A DNA stretch of 64,000 nucleotides from Kaistella carnis (GCF_003860585.1 NZ_CP034159.1:1674001-1738000); one strand, 5' to 3'. Positions 33,493 to 43,684 are shown, counted from the first letter of the stretch. Translations and numbers: made by a program. Notes: generated from the letters alone by a model not told the origin.

Positions 33493-34554
33493 ATGAACGA
33501 TAATTCAAATATAAAAGCTTTTGGAGCTGCCTCCAAAGATGAAGACTTAAAAGAAATGACGATCGAACGCAGAAGTTTGCAACCGAAAGACATTGAAATT
33601 GATATTTTATATTGTGGTGTTTGCCACAGCGATCTTCATACCGCCAGAAATGACTGGGGCGGCACAAAATATCCGGCCGTTCCCGGACACGAAATTGTTG
33701 GTAAAATTACCAGAGTGGGCAACGAAGTCACCAAATTTAAAGTGGGCGATTTAGCCGGCGTTGGGTGTTTGGTCGATTCATGTAAAGAATGCGAAAGTTG
33801 CAAACAGGATCTGGAACAGTATTGTTTAAATGGTTCCACCGGAACTTATAATGGGAATGATAAATATTTAAATCAACAAACTTTCGGCGGATATTCGGAA
33901 AAAGTTTTGGTGACGGAAGATTTCGTACTAAAAATTCCGGAAAATTTAGATTTAAAAGCGGTTGCTCCACTATTATGTGCGGGAATTACAACGTGGTCTC
34001 CTTTGAAACACTGGAACGTAAAAGAAGGAAGCAAAGTAGCCGTGGTCGGATTAGGCGGATTGGGGCACATGGCGATCAAACTGGCAAAAGGTTTAGGCGC
34101 CGAGGTTACTTTAATATCCCGAAGTCCAGACAAAATTCAGGATGCATTGGATCTTGGAGCCCATTCAGTTGTCATCTCAACCTATGAAAATGAGATGAAA
34201 GCAGCGGCAGGAAAATTCGATCTGATCATCGATACCGTTCCTTATGACCATGATATCAATCCTTATCTGGCGACACTCAACATTAGTGGAACGCTTGTTT
34301 TGGTAGGTTTTATTGGTCAAATGCAAGATGCACTATCAACTCCTCCTATGATTCTGGGACGACGTTCTGTAGCAGGTTCAGTAATTGGTGGAATTAAAGA
34401 AACGCAGGAAATGCTTGATTTCTGTGGGGAAAATAATATTTTACCTGAAATCGAAATGATCAACATGCAAGACATTAATAAAGCGTACGAAAGAATGTTG
34501 AAAAGCGATGTTCGTTACCGATTTGTGATTGATATGCAGTCTTTGAAAGTTTAA
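33493..34554 (+). CDS. Zinc-dependent NAD(P)-alcohol/aldehyde dehydrogenase (YahK/CAD type)
   Basis: This 353-residue medium-chain dehydrogenase resembles NADP-dependent aldehyde reductases such as YahK. Catalytic zinc ligands are C41 in CGVCHSD and H66/E67 in PGHEIVG. The structural zinc site is C97, C100, C103 and C111 (CKECESCKQDLEQYC). The Rossmann motif is VAVVGLGGLGHMAIKLAKGLG, and LISRSPDK marks the cofactor pocket. It probably reduces a range of aldehydes; the natural substrate is unknown. It is monocistronic. Confidence 0.92.
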   Translation: MNDNSNIKAFGAASKDEDLKEMTIERRSLQPKDIEIDILYCGVCHSDLHTARNDWGGTKYPAVPGHEIVGKITRVGNEVTKFKVGDLAGVGCLVDSCKECESCKQDLEQYCLNGSTGTYNGNDKYLNQQTFGGYSEKVLVTEDFVLKIPENLDLKAVAPLLCAGITTWSPLKHWNVKEGSKVAVVGLGGLGHMAIKLAKGLGAEVTLISRSPDKIQDALDLGAHSVVISTYENEMKAAAGKFDLIIDTVPYDHDINPYLATLNISGTLVLVGFIGQMQDALSTPPMILGRRSVAGSVIGGIKETQEMLDFCGENNILPEIEMINMQDINKAYERMLKSDVRYRFVIDMQSLKV

Positions 34555-34652
34555 TTTTGAACCACAAAGTCACAAAATTTTTTATTACTATTAATGTGAA
34601 ATTGCACTACTGATAATTTCACAAATTGGTAAATTCAGTATTTTTAAAATAG

Positions 34653-34684
34653 AAAATCCGGTTGAGTTTCAGCCGGATTTTTTA
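34653..34684. terminator. Bidirectional terminator between adh and the phosphodiesterase gene
   Basis: Arms AAAATCCGG / CCGGATTTT with flanking A- and T-runs in a convergent gap. Confidence 0.75.
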
Positions 34685-34687
34685 TTT

Positions 34688-35953
34688 CTATTTCAATATC
34701 TCGTTTGCTACTTTCTGTGTTCCATCAATCGGTTCCGTTATTTTCAATTGCAAGATATCGGTCACGATTGGATAAACATTAACATTTTGAAATTCACCAA
34801 GCTTTTTACTTTCTTTAAAGGCGGGACCAAAAGCAATGAATGCAGCTTTCATTTCCGGAACTTTATACGGATTATAACCATGTTTCCCTGCTGAGGTTTT
34901 TTTATCTTTTTCTAAAAATATTTTCGGTGCGTTTGGAATAAGAATAATTTGACCAATCCTGTTGTAACGATCATCCTTTTGACCGAACTTAAGTTTCTTA
35001 GGAAATCTCTTGTCGAGATAAACTTTATAATCCGGTGTTCTGTTTTTCTTCAGTTCTTTAAATGCAGCTTTTACATCATCAGGATTTTTTACTACTATAC
35101 GCAATAAGGTTTGGGAATTATAAAAATCAAATCGAGTTTTATCAAAAAGCATTTCGGGAATTTCGAGTGGATGTTGAGTATCTACCGCAATCATTCCATG
35201 ATCTGCCACGAAGATAAAGTTCACGTTTTTCAGTCCCAACTGATCTACTTGATCCACCAGATTCCCAATGGCATCATCAATCAAATGAACAGCTCTCTCT
35301 GTTTCTTTAGCATCCGGTCCGAAATGATGACCACTTCCATCGACTTCAGGGAAATATAAGCTTATAAAATGCGGACGGCGATCTTCAGGAAGCTTTAACC
35401 AATCGATTACCTTATCAACCTTCTGCTGAGGCGAAAATTTCTCATGATAATGGTAATAATAAGTAGGTCTCACTTTACCTGCATCACTCGCAGAACCTAC
35501 CCACATCATCGAAGCAGAAAGCGTTCCCTGTTTTTCGGCCAAACTCCAAAGCGGTGTTCCGCCGTACCAGGAGCCATCTTCCGCGTTTTCGGCACTGCTC
35601 ATTTTATAGAACTTTTCCCTTTTATAATCGTAGAAAAAATTATCAATCAGTCCATGATGTGAAGGATATAAACCCGTAATCAAACTCCAGTGATTCGGAA
35701 AAGTGATTGAAGGAAAGCTGGGAATCATCGCTTTTGCAGAAACTCCGGATTGCGCAAGTCTCAAAAGGTTTTCAGCTTTATATTTTTCAGCGTAATCATA
35801 CCGAAAACCATCAGCAGAAATTAAAATCACGTAAGGTTTTGAAAGAACTTCAGTTGAATTTATTCGATTCATATCCACGACTTGAGCAGTATCGGTTTGA
35901 GAAAAACCAATCAGAAAGCTCAGAATAAACAGCACAGAAAATATTTTTTTCAT
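34688..35953 (-). CDS. Secreted nucleotide pyrophosphatase/phosphodiesterase (alkaline phosphatase superfamily)
   Basis: The chosen start gives MKKIFSVLFILSFLIGFSQ, a signal peptide; an upstream start would disrupt it. The 421 residues match the ENPP family of the alkaline phosphatase superfamily: VILISADGFRYDY with the first metal aspartate, PSFPSITFPNHWSLITGLYPSHHG with the nucleophile threonine, FPEVDGSGHHFGP, and VNFIFVADHGM, which supply the remaining metal ligands. It probably hydrolyses phosphodiester or pyrophosphate bonds of extracellular nucleotides in the periplasm. It is monocistronic and divergent from the giant T9SS gene. Confidence 0.93.
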   Translation of the reverse strand: MKKIFSVLFILSFLIGFSQTDTAQVVDMNRINSTEVLSKPYVILISADGFRYDYAEKYKAENLLRLAQSGVSAKAMIPSFPSITFPNHWSLITGLYPSHHGLIDNFFYDYKREKFYKMSSAENAEDGSWYGGTPLWSLAEKQGTLSASMMWVGSASDAGKVRPTYYYHYHEKFSPQQKVDKVIDWLKLPEDRRPHFISLYFPEVDGSGHHFGPDAKETERAVHLIDDAIGNLVDQVDQLGLKNVNFIFVADHGMIAVDTQHPLEIPEMLFDKTRFDFYNSQTLLRIVVKNPDDVKAAFKELKKNRTPDYKVYLDKRFPKKLKFGQKDDRYNRIGQIILIPNAPKIFLEKDKKTSAGKHGYNPYKVPEMKAAFIAFGPAFKESKKLGEFQNVNVYPIVTDILQLKITEPIDGTQKVANEILK

Positions 35954-36113
35954 AATAGAGAATAAGAACAAAGTTATCAATTTAAAAAAGTTTTAAGTTT
36001 ACTTGAAGTTTTAAAAATTTGCAATAAAGAAAAGCAAGATTAAAAGATTTACAACGTATTAGTTCTAATTAATATCAATATTATAAAATTTCTTTCTATT
36101 TGTTAAAAAATAT

Positions 36114-36121
36114 TACATTTG
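36114..36121 (+). promoter_or_regulatory. -7 element upstream of the large T9SS gene
   Basis: TACATTTG matches TAnnTTTG, 20 bp before the ATG. The identical octamer precedes higB at 51963. Confidence 0.45.
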
Positions 36122-36141
36122 TAAGGAAACTACTATTTAAT

Positions 36142-39100
36142 ATGAAAAAATTACTACTCTTTATATTTTACTTCATTTACCTTACTTCTTTTGCACAACT
36201 CGACCGCGAGCATTGGTTTGCCCCGATGTATGATGGTCAAAGCAACGGTAATCCGGAGCAATATCTTCATCTTTCAACCAATGAAACTACGCCGTTTAAT
36301 GTGCAGGTTTACAGCAATAACGTGGTTGTTTACCAAAAAACAATTAGTAAAGGAGATCCGGGAGTCATCAGTATCGACAGGAGCTACATCATCACAGACT
36401 CTTATTTCGATATTCATAAAGTCGGAAACAAAGGACTTTATGTAAAAGCCGATAAACCTTGTTTTGCTAACCTTCGTTTTAAAGTCATCAATCATGCGGA
36501 AATTATCACTTCAAAAGGAACTGCCGGAATTGGAAAAGAGTTTTACACGGTTGTTGCTCCAAATGTTCAAAACAACAACAATCTTGGCTTCGCAGCGAGT
36601 TTTTTGGCGACTGAAGATAACACTAAAGTAACGGTCGGTAACTTCAAAAAAAATCTGACTTTCACAAATTATGGATCTGCAAACAGTTTTACATTTACTT
36701 TAAATAAAGGGCAAAGTTACATTATCGACGGACGTTCTACGAGTGCCGCCAATTTTAATGGCTTTATTGGAGCCACTGTGACTGCAGACAAACCTATTTC
36801 TATGAGTAATGGAAATTTTAATGGCCAATATGCCACAACAGATTCAGACGTTGGATCAGATATATTAATGGATCAATCCGTTCCTGTTGACAAATTAGGT
36901 GACGAATTTGTAATCGTAAAAGGTTATGGAGCAATCGGTAATAATATGGAAGGTGCAATCGTTGTTGCAACCGAACCAAATACATCGATTTACTTAAACG
37001 ATTCTACTGTTCCTATCAAGACCTTAGCAACCAAAGGAGATTATTATCTGGTAAATGAATCCAACTATGTATTGCGGGGCAACAATCATTATAATCTGCA
37101 TATTAAGACTGATAAAAATGTATATGTCTATCAACTGCTGGGCGGTGTGGAGTATGGATCATCATTTCTTGCGACAGGCGGTATGAATTATATTCCACCA
37201 CTAAACTGTTATCTTCCGAAAAAAATTGATGAATTAAGCTATATCAGCAGAATTTCTCAAACTGATTCAGATTACACTTTCCTAACAAAATTAAATATCA
37301 TTACTGCTAAAGGGGCTAATGTAAAAGTGAACGGTGTAGTCCCAAATTCTCAGTATGGACCTTACGATATCTCCACTATTTCAACAAATCAAAACTGGGT
37401 GACCTACTCCATTCCTGGTGTGGTAGGAAATATTACCGTAGAATCTGACAAAGCAGTCACTGCCGGAATTGCGAGTGGAAATAACGCTTTTGGTTATGGG
37501 GGTTATTTTGCAGGATTTTCAGCTATTCCCCTCATTCTTAAAACCGAGGGAGACTGTTTACAAAATTCGCCCCCAGTGAAGCTTGCAGTTACCGAAGGTT
37601 TTGATTCCTACTTATGGCTTATAGAGGTTAATGGTGTTTTTCAGCCTGCACCCGTAACTGCGGAACATCCATCCAATTCTCAGTTTGAATATTACCCTAC
37701 CCAAGCCGGAATTTATGCGGTTGAAGTTCAGCAGGGAATCTGTGCAAAAATACGGACGGGATCCTATAAATTCTACAATTGTACCACCTATACTAATTAT
37801 GATTATAAGAGCTGCGGAAATGAAACCATTATCCCAGCTTTTGCCTTAAGTTCTCAAACTGTTAATCCAGCTACGGTTCAAATCGTAACTCAACCAACGA
37901 AAGGAACAGTGACTATAGCTCCTGATGGTAAGGTAATATACAACGCAAATGCAGATGCGAGTGGATTGGATACTTTCAAATTTACATTTTGTGGCGTCGG
38001 AAGTATTCCTGATTGTGAAACGGTGCAGATCACCATTAAAATGATTGAAAAAAAAGATGCTGTTTTGCAGGAATGCTCTGTAAATGGAATTGCAACCTAC
38101 AAATTATCTAATGCAGCTGTGAGTCCGGATATCGATATCAGCAAAACGTATTTTAAAACTGAAAATGGAGCGTTAAATGATATTGCTGCAGATAAAATTC
38201 TCGATTTCGATAATTATTCTACGGCAGACACTTCCGTTTATGTGCGAATTAAAAATACGTTAGGATGTGTTGTCGTTGCAAAGATCGATTTAAAATCAAA
38301 GTTAGCCCCCGAGGTAAGAGAAAATCTTTATACCGCAGTACATTGCGACGAAGATATTGACCAGAAAATTGATGGAGTATACAAAGTAAATCTAGCTTCG
38401 ATTACACCGATTGTTTTAGTACAGGCTTCTAATTTTGTAGTAAAATACTATGATGATCCTATAAAAGCAGATGCTGGTGGTGGCGATAATATCACCGGAG
38501 TTTATAGCTTTACCGCCGACCGTTCGGTGTGGATCCGCGTTGATGCTCCCAATGGTTGCGGCCCGGTGATTAGAGAAATTAAGTTGAAAACAGGAACGAA
38601 ACTGACAATTACAGATTCTGTATCAATTGTAAAATGTGATGATGATTTGAATAATTCAGAAAATATAAAGCTTTCAGATTACACGGGTCTTTTTACACCT
38701 GATCCAACGGTTGAAGTAAATTTCTATAAAACCCTCGCCGATGCACAAACTAATACCCCAACGACTGCTGACGAACAGACCATTTCCGGTACAGGCACGT
38801 TCTATTATCGGATTAAAAGTGGGGCATTCTGTGAAGTAATTGGAATATTAAATATCACCCTGAGAGGATCTACACCTACCGCATTAGAAGACAAATACTT
38901 TGTTTGTGAAGGTGGCTCGATTCCCCTCAAGGCTGAAGGTTCATCGGTTTATAAAGCATGGGTTTGGGAAAAAGGAGGTACGGTAATCTATACCACGCAG
39001 AACGCATCTTTGAGTGCGGGAGTTTACAAGATTTCATTTACCGATCTATCTGACTGTGTCTTCACCAAAAACATTACCGTAGTTGCTTCTCCAAAACCCC

Positions 39101-40359
39101 AATTGAACATAGCGGCGTATAATGCGACGGGCTGTGATATCGACTTTGATGGAAATAGTGATCCGATCAACTTTAACAGTATTACTCCGGTTATTGTTCC
39201 AAATTTCGCGGCCAATCCGGGGCTTTTTAATGTGAGATATTATTTAGTGGAGAGCGATCGTGATGCGGGAAATAACAACACCATCCCTAATCTTACCAAT
39301 TGGACATTCTCCGCCGAAAAAACGGTTTACGTTAGAGTAGAATCACCGTACTGTACTTTTATTCCGGGAAAAATCAATTTTAAATTCGGAAATAAACTGC
39401 CGGCAAAAACTTCAATTACAACGAAAGAATGTGATGATGATTTAGATGGTGAATTATCGGTTAATTTGATGAACTACATTTCAAGATTCACTTCAGAAAA
39501 TGGAGTTAAAGCCGACGCTTTTGCTACACTGGAAGATGCTCAAAATAACCTTAACAAGATTACAAATCCCGTCACCATTAAGCAATCAGGAACTTATTAT
39601 TTGCGCTTAAATAAAAATCCCTACTGTGATGCTATTGGACAATTAAACATTACCATTCAGATTCCTGAAATCTCAGACCTGTTGGTTGATAAAGAAATTT
39701 GTTCCGGCACGACCACAAGCCTTGATGCAGGACCTGGCTTTGACACTTATCAATGGAGTTTTAATAATTTTACAACGCCCTCCATTACCGATGTTCCTGT
39801 TGGAGAATATTGGGTTGATCTCACCAAGAATGGATGTACATACAGACAAAATGTATCTGTAAAAGCGGTCGATTTACCAGAAATTACAAGTATTGAAATC
39901 AAAGGTTCTACCGTCACGGTTAATGTAAGTGGCGGTAACGCTCCTTACCAGTATTCGTTGGATAGCCCAAATAATTATCAACTTTCAAATATTTTCACAA
40001 ATGTAAAAGGAGGTGATCACAGGGTTTATGTAATTTCAAAAGACGATTGTAATCCTGTTTTTGAAGATTTTAGTGTGATTGAAGTTTACAATGCGATCAC
40101 TCCAAATGGCGATGGAATTAACGATTTCCTTAATCTTTCAGGGCTCCTGAAAAAAGACAACCCGATGTTACAAATTTTCGACCGGTACGGAAATTCGATG
40201 TTTAAAGGCGATAAAAATAACAATTTCTCCTGGGACGGAAAATCTGCCGGAAAATCCGTAGCCACCGGAAGTTACTGGTATGTGTTGCAATGGCAGGAAC
40301 CAGGATCTCCAACGATTTCAAAATCAAGCGGCTGGATTTTGGTGAAAAGCAGGGAATAA
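36142..40359 (+). CDS. Large T9SS type B secreted surface protein with IgGFc-binding-like N-terminus
   Basis: The ATG at 36142 gives a signal peptide (MKKLLLFIFYFIYLTSFAQ); a start 42 bp upstream would break it. The 1405 residues open with an IgGFc-binding-protein-like N-terminal region (about 25-480; for example EHWFAPMYDG, KPCFANLRFKV, TAGIGKEFYTV). They then contain several repeated modules of about 100 residues with DDDLDxxxxxNL patterns (KCDDDLNNSENIKL, ECDDDLDGELSVNL) and cysteines. The last 95 residues, from AITPNGDGINDFLNLS to SGWILVKSRE, are the type B sorting domain. It is likely exported across the outer membrane by the type IX system and surface-attached or released. It is related in its tail to the protein at the left end of the window. 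It is monocistronic. Confidence 0.9.
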   Translation: MKKLLLFIFYFIYLTSFAQLDREHWFAPMYDGQSNGNPEQYLHLSTNETTPFNVQVYSNNVVVYQKTISKGDPGVISIDRSYIITDSYFDIHKVGNKGLYVKADKPCFANLRFKVINHAEIITSKGTAGIGKEFYTVVAPNVQNNNNLGFAASFLATEDNTKVTVGNFKKNLTFTNYGSANSFTFTLNKGQSYIIDGRSTSAANFNGFIGATVTADKPISMSNGNFNGQYATTDSDVGSDILMDQSVPVDKLGDEFVIVKGYGAIGNNMEGAIVVATEPNTSIYLNDSTVPIKTLATKGDYYLVNESNYVLRGNNHYNLHIKTDKNVYVYQLLGGVEYGSSFLATGGMNYIPPLNCYLPKKIDELSYISRISQTDSDYTFLTKLNIITAKGANVKVNGVVPNSQYGPYDISTISTNQNWVTYSIPGVVGNITVESDKAVTAGIASGNNAFGYGGYFAGFSAIPLILKTEGDCLQNSPPVKLAVTEGFDSYLWLIEVNGVFQPAPVTAEHPSNSQFEYYPTQAGIYAVEVQQGICAKIRTGSYKFYNCTTYTNYDYKSCGNETIIPAFALSSQTVNPATVQIVTQPTKGTVTIAPDGKVIYNANADASGLDTFKFTFCGVGSIPDCETVQITIKMIEKKDAVLQECSVNGIATYKLSNAAVSPDIDISKTYFKTENGALNDIAADKILDFDNYSTADTSVYVRIKNTLGCVVVAKIDLKSKLAPEVRENLYTAVHCDEDIDQKIDGVYKVNLASITPIVLVQASNFVVKYYDDPIKADAGGGDNITGVYSFTADRSVWIRVDAPNGCGPVIREIKLKTGTKLTITDSVSIVKCDDDLNNSENIKLSDYTGLFTPDPTVEVNFYKTLADAQTNTPTTADEQTISGTGTFYYRIKSGAFCEVIGILNITLRGSTPTALEDKYFVCEGGSIPLKAEGSSVYKAWVWEKGGTVIYTTQNASLSAGVYKISFTDLSDCVFTKNITVVASPKPQLNIAAYNATGCDIDFDGNSDPINFNSITPVIVPNFAANPGLFNVRYYLVESDRDAGNNNTIPNLTNWTFSAEKTVYVRVESPYCTFIPGKINFKFGNKLPAKTSITTKECDDDLDGELSVNLMNYISRFTSENGVKADAFATLEDAQNNLNKITNPVTIKQSGTYYLRLNKNPYCDAIGQLNITIQIPEISDLLVDKEICSGTTTSLDAGPGFDTYQWSFNNFTTPSITDVPVGEYWVDLTKNGCTYRQNVSVKAVDLPEITSIEIKGSTVTVNVSGGNAPYQYSLDSPNNYQLSNIFTNVKGGDHRVYVISKDDCNPVFEDFSVIEVYNAITPNGDGINDFLNLSGLLKKDNPMLQIFDRYGNSMFKGDKNNNFSWDGKSAGKSVATGSYWYVLQWQEPGSPTISKSSGWILVKSRE

Positions 40360-40453
40360 GGTGAAATTATTGAGTCTTAAGTTCTATAGTTATCGAGGAA
40401 ATTAGACTTTTCAATTAAATAAAACAATAATCGAAATTATAAGAATCCACAAA

Positions 40454-40484
40454 AAAACCTGAATTCGATATGAATTCAGGTTTT
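40454..40484. terminator. Bidirectional terminator between the T9SS gene and coaE
   Basis: Perfect arms AAAACCTGAATTC / GAATTCAGGTTTT in a convergent gap. Confidence 0.8.
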
Positions 40485-40503
40485 ATATTTTAAGAGAAAC
40501 TTT

Positions 40504-41130
40504 TTATAAGGCTTTAATTTCGTCCAGAACTTTGTAAGTTTCTTCCTTTAACTCTTCCAGACCTTCGTTGTTATATATAACATAATCAGCCAGTTTCACT
40601 TTGTCTTTTTCAGGCATTTGTCTCAACATGATGGTTTCAACTTCGCGATACGTTTTGTTGTCGCGATCCATCACGCGTTTCAGTCTGCAGTTATCATCCG
40701 CCGTCACCAAAACAGATTTAAAACAAGTTTCATTTAATTTCAATTCAAATAAAATGGCTGTTTCTTTAAAAACAAACGCTGTCGTTTGCTCAGATACCCA
40801 TTTTTCAAAATCAACTTTCACCGCAGGATGAATCAGTGAATTGAGTTTCAACAATAATTCTTCGTCTTCGAAAACAAGATCACCTACGTATTTTCTATCA
40901 TAGAAGCCACTTTCATCATAGGATTTTTCACCCAAGAGTTCTTTGATCTGCTGCTGAAGTTGTGGGTCATCATTCACAATTGTTTTCGCGCGGATATCGG
41001 AAAAATAAACAGGAAAACCTGCTTCTTCAATATATTTCGATACGGTTGATTTTCCGGAGCCAATTCCACCGGTTATTCCAATAATCTTTGTCTTTTCCCT
41101 GGGTTCGGGTTCAGGTTCTTCTTCTATCAT
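40504..41130 (-). CDS. coaE: Dephospho-CoA kinase
   Basis: CoaE phosphorylates the 3'-hydroxyl of dephospho-CoA to finish CoA synthesis. The Walker A motif is KIIGITGGIGSGKSTVSKYI. Other family features are FSDIRAKTIVNDDPQ, LIHPAVKVDFEKWV, and DNCRLKRVMDRDNKT with LID-region arginines. The 208-residue protein carries an unusual acidic, proline-rich start (MIEEEPEPEPREK) ahead of the P-loop; no later Met is available, so the extension appears real. It is 23 bp downstream of the MBL hydrolase gene. Confidence 0.95.
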   Translation of the reverse strand: MIEEEPEPEPREKTKIIGITGGIGSGKSTVSKYIEEAGFPVYFSDIRAKTIVNDDPQLQQQIKELLGEKSYDESGFYDRKYVGDLVFEDEELLLKLNSLIHPAVKVDFEKWVSEQTTAFVFKETAILFELKLNETCFKSVLVTADDNCRLKRVMDRDNKTYREVETIMLRQMPEKDKVKLADYVIYNNEGLEELKEETYKVLDEIKAL

Positions 41131-41153
41131 AATTTTATTTTAATATTCTAATC

Positions 41154-42020
41154 TTAATAACCAAAAACTTCATTCATGCTGAAGGTTTCATCTAATCTAA
41201 TTCCTTTCTCCGTCATTTTCAAACTCGCCAATTCGTTGTGCGCATCATGTTCAAAAAACAGTAAATATTCATTATCAACGCATTGTTTTAAAAATTTGGC
41301 TTTTTCTTCCATTGTTAAAAGTGGACGCGTATCATAACCCATTACATAAACCTGTGGAATATGCCCGACAGTCGGAATTAAATCTGCCGCAAAAACAATC
41401 GTTTTTTCCTGATACTGAATCACGGGAAGCATTTGTTTTTCGGTGTGTCCATCAACAAAAATAACATCCATTTTCAAATCTGGAGCAAAACCGTAATTCC
41501 CACTTTTCGGGGTTGGCAAAAAATTCAATTGTCCGCTTTCCTGCATCGGCAGAATATTCTCCTTCAAAAAACTTGCCTTTTCTCTCGGATTAGGTTCAGT
41601 TGCCCATTTCCAGTGTTCTTCGTTGGTCCAGAAGTGTGCGTTTTTAAAAGCAGGTCTGTAACCGGTTCGGTCGTCATTCCACTCGATCGCTCCACCACAA
41701 TGATCAAAATGAAGATGCGTCAAAAAAACATCCGTAATATCTTCTTTTACAAAACCATATTTTTTCAGGTTTTTATCCAAAGTATCATCGCCCCAAAGGG
41801 AGTAATGACCAAAGAATTTATCGTCCTGTTTATTGCCTAAACCACAATCGATGAGGATCAGTTTTTTACCGTCTTCCACCAAAAGTGAACGCGTTCCCAA
41901 TTCAATCAAATTATTTTCATCAGCCGGATTTGTCCGTTGCCAAAGCGTTTTCGGCACCACACCAAACATGGCACCACCATCTAATTTAAATTTTCCGCAC
42001 TGTATAGGATAGAGTTTCAT
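41154..42020 (-). CDS. MBL-fold metallo-hydrolase
   Basis: This 288-residue cytoplasmic protein has the metallo-beta-lactamase fold. The metal-binding motif DVFLTHLHFDHCGG lies near residues 100-113; further ligands are in VDGHTEKQMLPVI and VFAADLIPTVGHIP, and in the late FFEHDAHNE. The family includes lactonases, phosphodiesterases and sulfatases; it is closest in pattern to quorum-quenching-lactonase-like hydrolases, but substrate cannot be assigned. It is transcribed with coaE. A repeat arm lies 27 bp upstream of its start. Confidence 0.9.
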   Translation of the reverse strand: MKLYPIQCGKFKLDGGAMFGVVPKTLWQRTNPADENNLIELGTRSLLVEDGKKLILIDCGLGNKQDDKFFGHYSLWGDDTLDKNLKKYGFVKEDITDVFLTHLHFDHCGGAIEWNDDRTGYRPAFKNAHFWTNEEHWKWATEPNPREKASFLKENILPMQESGQLNFLPTPKSGNYGFAPDLKMDVIFVDGHTEKQMLPVIQYQEKTIVFAADLIPTVGHIPQVYVMGYDTRPLLTMEEKAKFLKQCVDNEYLLFFEHDAHNELASLKMTEKGIRLDETFSMNEVFGY

Positions 42021-42047
42021 AAAATTTTAATTTTTTATCTTGATATA

Positions 42048-42127
42048 TTTTTAGCGCAACGATCCGCAAAGACTTTCATACATGCACTTCCCTTTTAAGA
42101 GCGCTAAGGCGTTTCACTCAGCGAAGT
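42048..42127 (-). repeat. R80 repeat, left inverted arm of the GxxExxY cassette
   Basis: On the minus strand it reads ACTTCGCTGAGTGAAACGCC, then TTAGCG, an A+T-rich middle, and CTTTGCGGATCGTTGCG followed by CTAAAA. It is in inverted orientation to 42551-42628, with the gene-proximal ends facing inward. Confidence 0.7.
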
Positions 42128-42136
42128 AACAGTATT

Positions 42137-42515
42137 CTATAATTTATTAGCTATTCTTTTAACACCATCTTTAAACAATAATGAGTGAAAGTTTAAAATC
42201 ATTCCCAGTTTAAATCCTGTAATTCTTAAATAATTTAAAAGTTGATAGGTATGATAACTATTAATCTCAGGAACAGCTTTAATCTCTATTACTACTTTAT
42301 TCTCAATTAATAAATCCAATCTAAAAAGCCTTTTCAATAATCAATCCTTCATATTCAACTGAAATGTCTTTTTGTTTTTCAACTTTTAAACCGTTCCTCT
42401 TTAATTCATAAACCAAACATTCTTCATAAACCGCTTCATACAATCCAATTCCAAGTTTACGATGAATTTTTAACCCCGACTCAAATACAACTTTTAAAAT
42501 TTCATTTTCATTCAT
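42137..42515 (-). pseudogene. GxxExxY family protein, frameshifted
   Basis: Two overlapping frames together make one GxxExxY protein. The first (42321-42515) reads LKIHRKLGIGLYEAVYEECL, containing the GIGLYEAVYEE motif for which the family is named, then VEKQKDISVEYEGLIIEKAF. The second (42137-42337) continues RLDLLIENKVVIEIKAV, NSYHTYQLLNYLRITGFKLG and ILNFHSLLFKDGVKRI. The shift falls in the short stretch AAAAGGCTTTTTAG near 42325-42335. The family is related to PD-(D/E)XK nucleases and is often found in integrated or intervening sequences; function is unknown. The gene sits between two inverted R80 repeats, 10 bp from the left arm and 35 bp from the right. Confidence 0.85.
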
Positions 42516-42550
42516 ATTTCAGGGATTTACTTGTAACTAATTTACTCAAG

Positions 42551-42628
42551 CCTTGGCTAAGTGAAACGCCTTTGCGACCAAATAATAACAAATATATTAA
42601 AATTTCTTTGCGCCTTTTGCGTTAAAAA
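42551..42628 (+). repeat. R80 repeat, right inverted arm of the GxxExxY cassette
   Basis: It reads CCTTGGCTAAGTGAAACGCC, then TTTGCG, an A+T-rich middle, and CTTTGCGCCTTTTGCG followed by TTAAAAA. It shares both ends with the copies at 14923-15001 and 42048-42127. Confidence 0.7.
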
Positions 42629-42661
42629 TGATTAATGATCTTTTATTCCATTATCTAAAGT

Positions 42662-43684
42662 CTAAAATAGTTCATCCGGTCTTTTCGGAATCGAAATATT
42701 CAAATGTTTATACGCTTTCTCCGTCACTTCTCTTCCTCTCGGTGTTCGAATAATAAAACCTTCCTGAATCAAAAACGGTTCATAAACCTCTTCCAGAGTT
42801 TCCGGATTTTCTCCAATCGAAGTAGCCAACGCAGAAATTCCCACCGGTTTCCCTCGGAAGTTCTCGATCATCACGCGCATAATTCGATTGTCCATGTCAT
42901 CCAATCCAAATTCATCAACATTCAAGGAGTTTAAAGCATATTTCGTAATATTAATTTCAATTTCGCCATTTCCTTTAATCTCCGCGAAATCCCGAACCCT
43001 TCTCAAAAGTGCATTTGCAATTCTGGGCGTTCCACGACTTCTTCTCGCGATTTCCATAGCCGCATCTTCATAGATTTTAATATCTAAAACCCGCGCACTT
43101 CTTTCAATGATCATTGATAAAAGTTCGATCGTATAATATTCTAATCTCGACTGAATTCCGAATCTCGCCAACATTGGTTTTGTCAACATCCCACTTCTGG
43201 TCGTTGCTCCAACCAAAGTAAAAGGATTTAACCCAATCTGAACACTTCTCGCATTCGGACCGCTTTCCAGCATAATGTCGATTTTATAATCTTCCATCGC
43301 TGAATATAAATACTCTTCTACAATCGGCGAAAGTCGGTGAATTTCATCGATAAAAAGAACATCATTTTCTTCTAAATTCGTGAGTAATCCAGCCAAACTT
43401 CCGGGTTTATCCAAAACAGGACCTGAAGTTATTTTGCAGCCAACTCCCAATTCATTTGCGATAATATTTGCTAAAGTTGTTTTTCCCAATCCCGGAGGAC
43501 CGTGTAAAAGAACGTGATCAAGAGCGCCACCACGGTTTTTCGCAGCTGCGACAAATACTTCCAAATTATCCAAGGTTTTGCGCTGTCCCGCAAAATCCTG
43601 AAAACTTTGCGGACGGATTTTCTCCTCATGCATTAATTCATCTTCGGAAAAATTCTCTTTATCTGGGTGTAAGAAATCTGACAT
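42662..43684 (-). CDS. ruvB: Holliday junction branch migration helicase RuvB
   Basis: RuvB is the hexameric AAA+ motor that drives branch migration with RuvA. The 340 residues show Walker [19 protein letters not shown], Walker [13 protein letters not shown], sensor 1 [11 protein letters not shown] with the arginine finger downstream in [14 protein letters not shown], and a C-terminal winged helix ([18 protein letters not shown]). ruvC is at 62142, far away; ruvA is not in the window. The gene stands alone. Confidence 0.97.
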   Translation of the reverse strand: MSDFLHPDKENFSEDELMHEEKIRPQSFQDFAGQRKTLDNLEVFVAAAKNRGGALDHVLLHGPPGLGKTTLANIIANELGVGCKITSGPVLDKPGSLAGLLTNLEENDVLFIDEIHRLSPIVEEYLYSAMEDYKIDIMLESGPNARSVQIGLNPFTLVGATTRSGMLTKPMLARFGIQSRLEYYTIELLSMIIERSARVLDIKIYEDAAMEIARRSRGTPRIANALLRRVRDFAEIKGNGEIEINITKYALNSLNVDEFGLDDMDNRIMRVMIENFRGKPVGISALATSIGENPETLEEVYEPFLIQEGFIIRTPRGREVTEKAYKHLNISIPKRPDELF

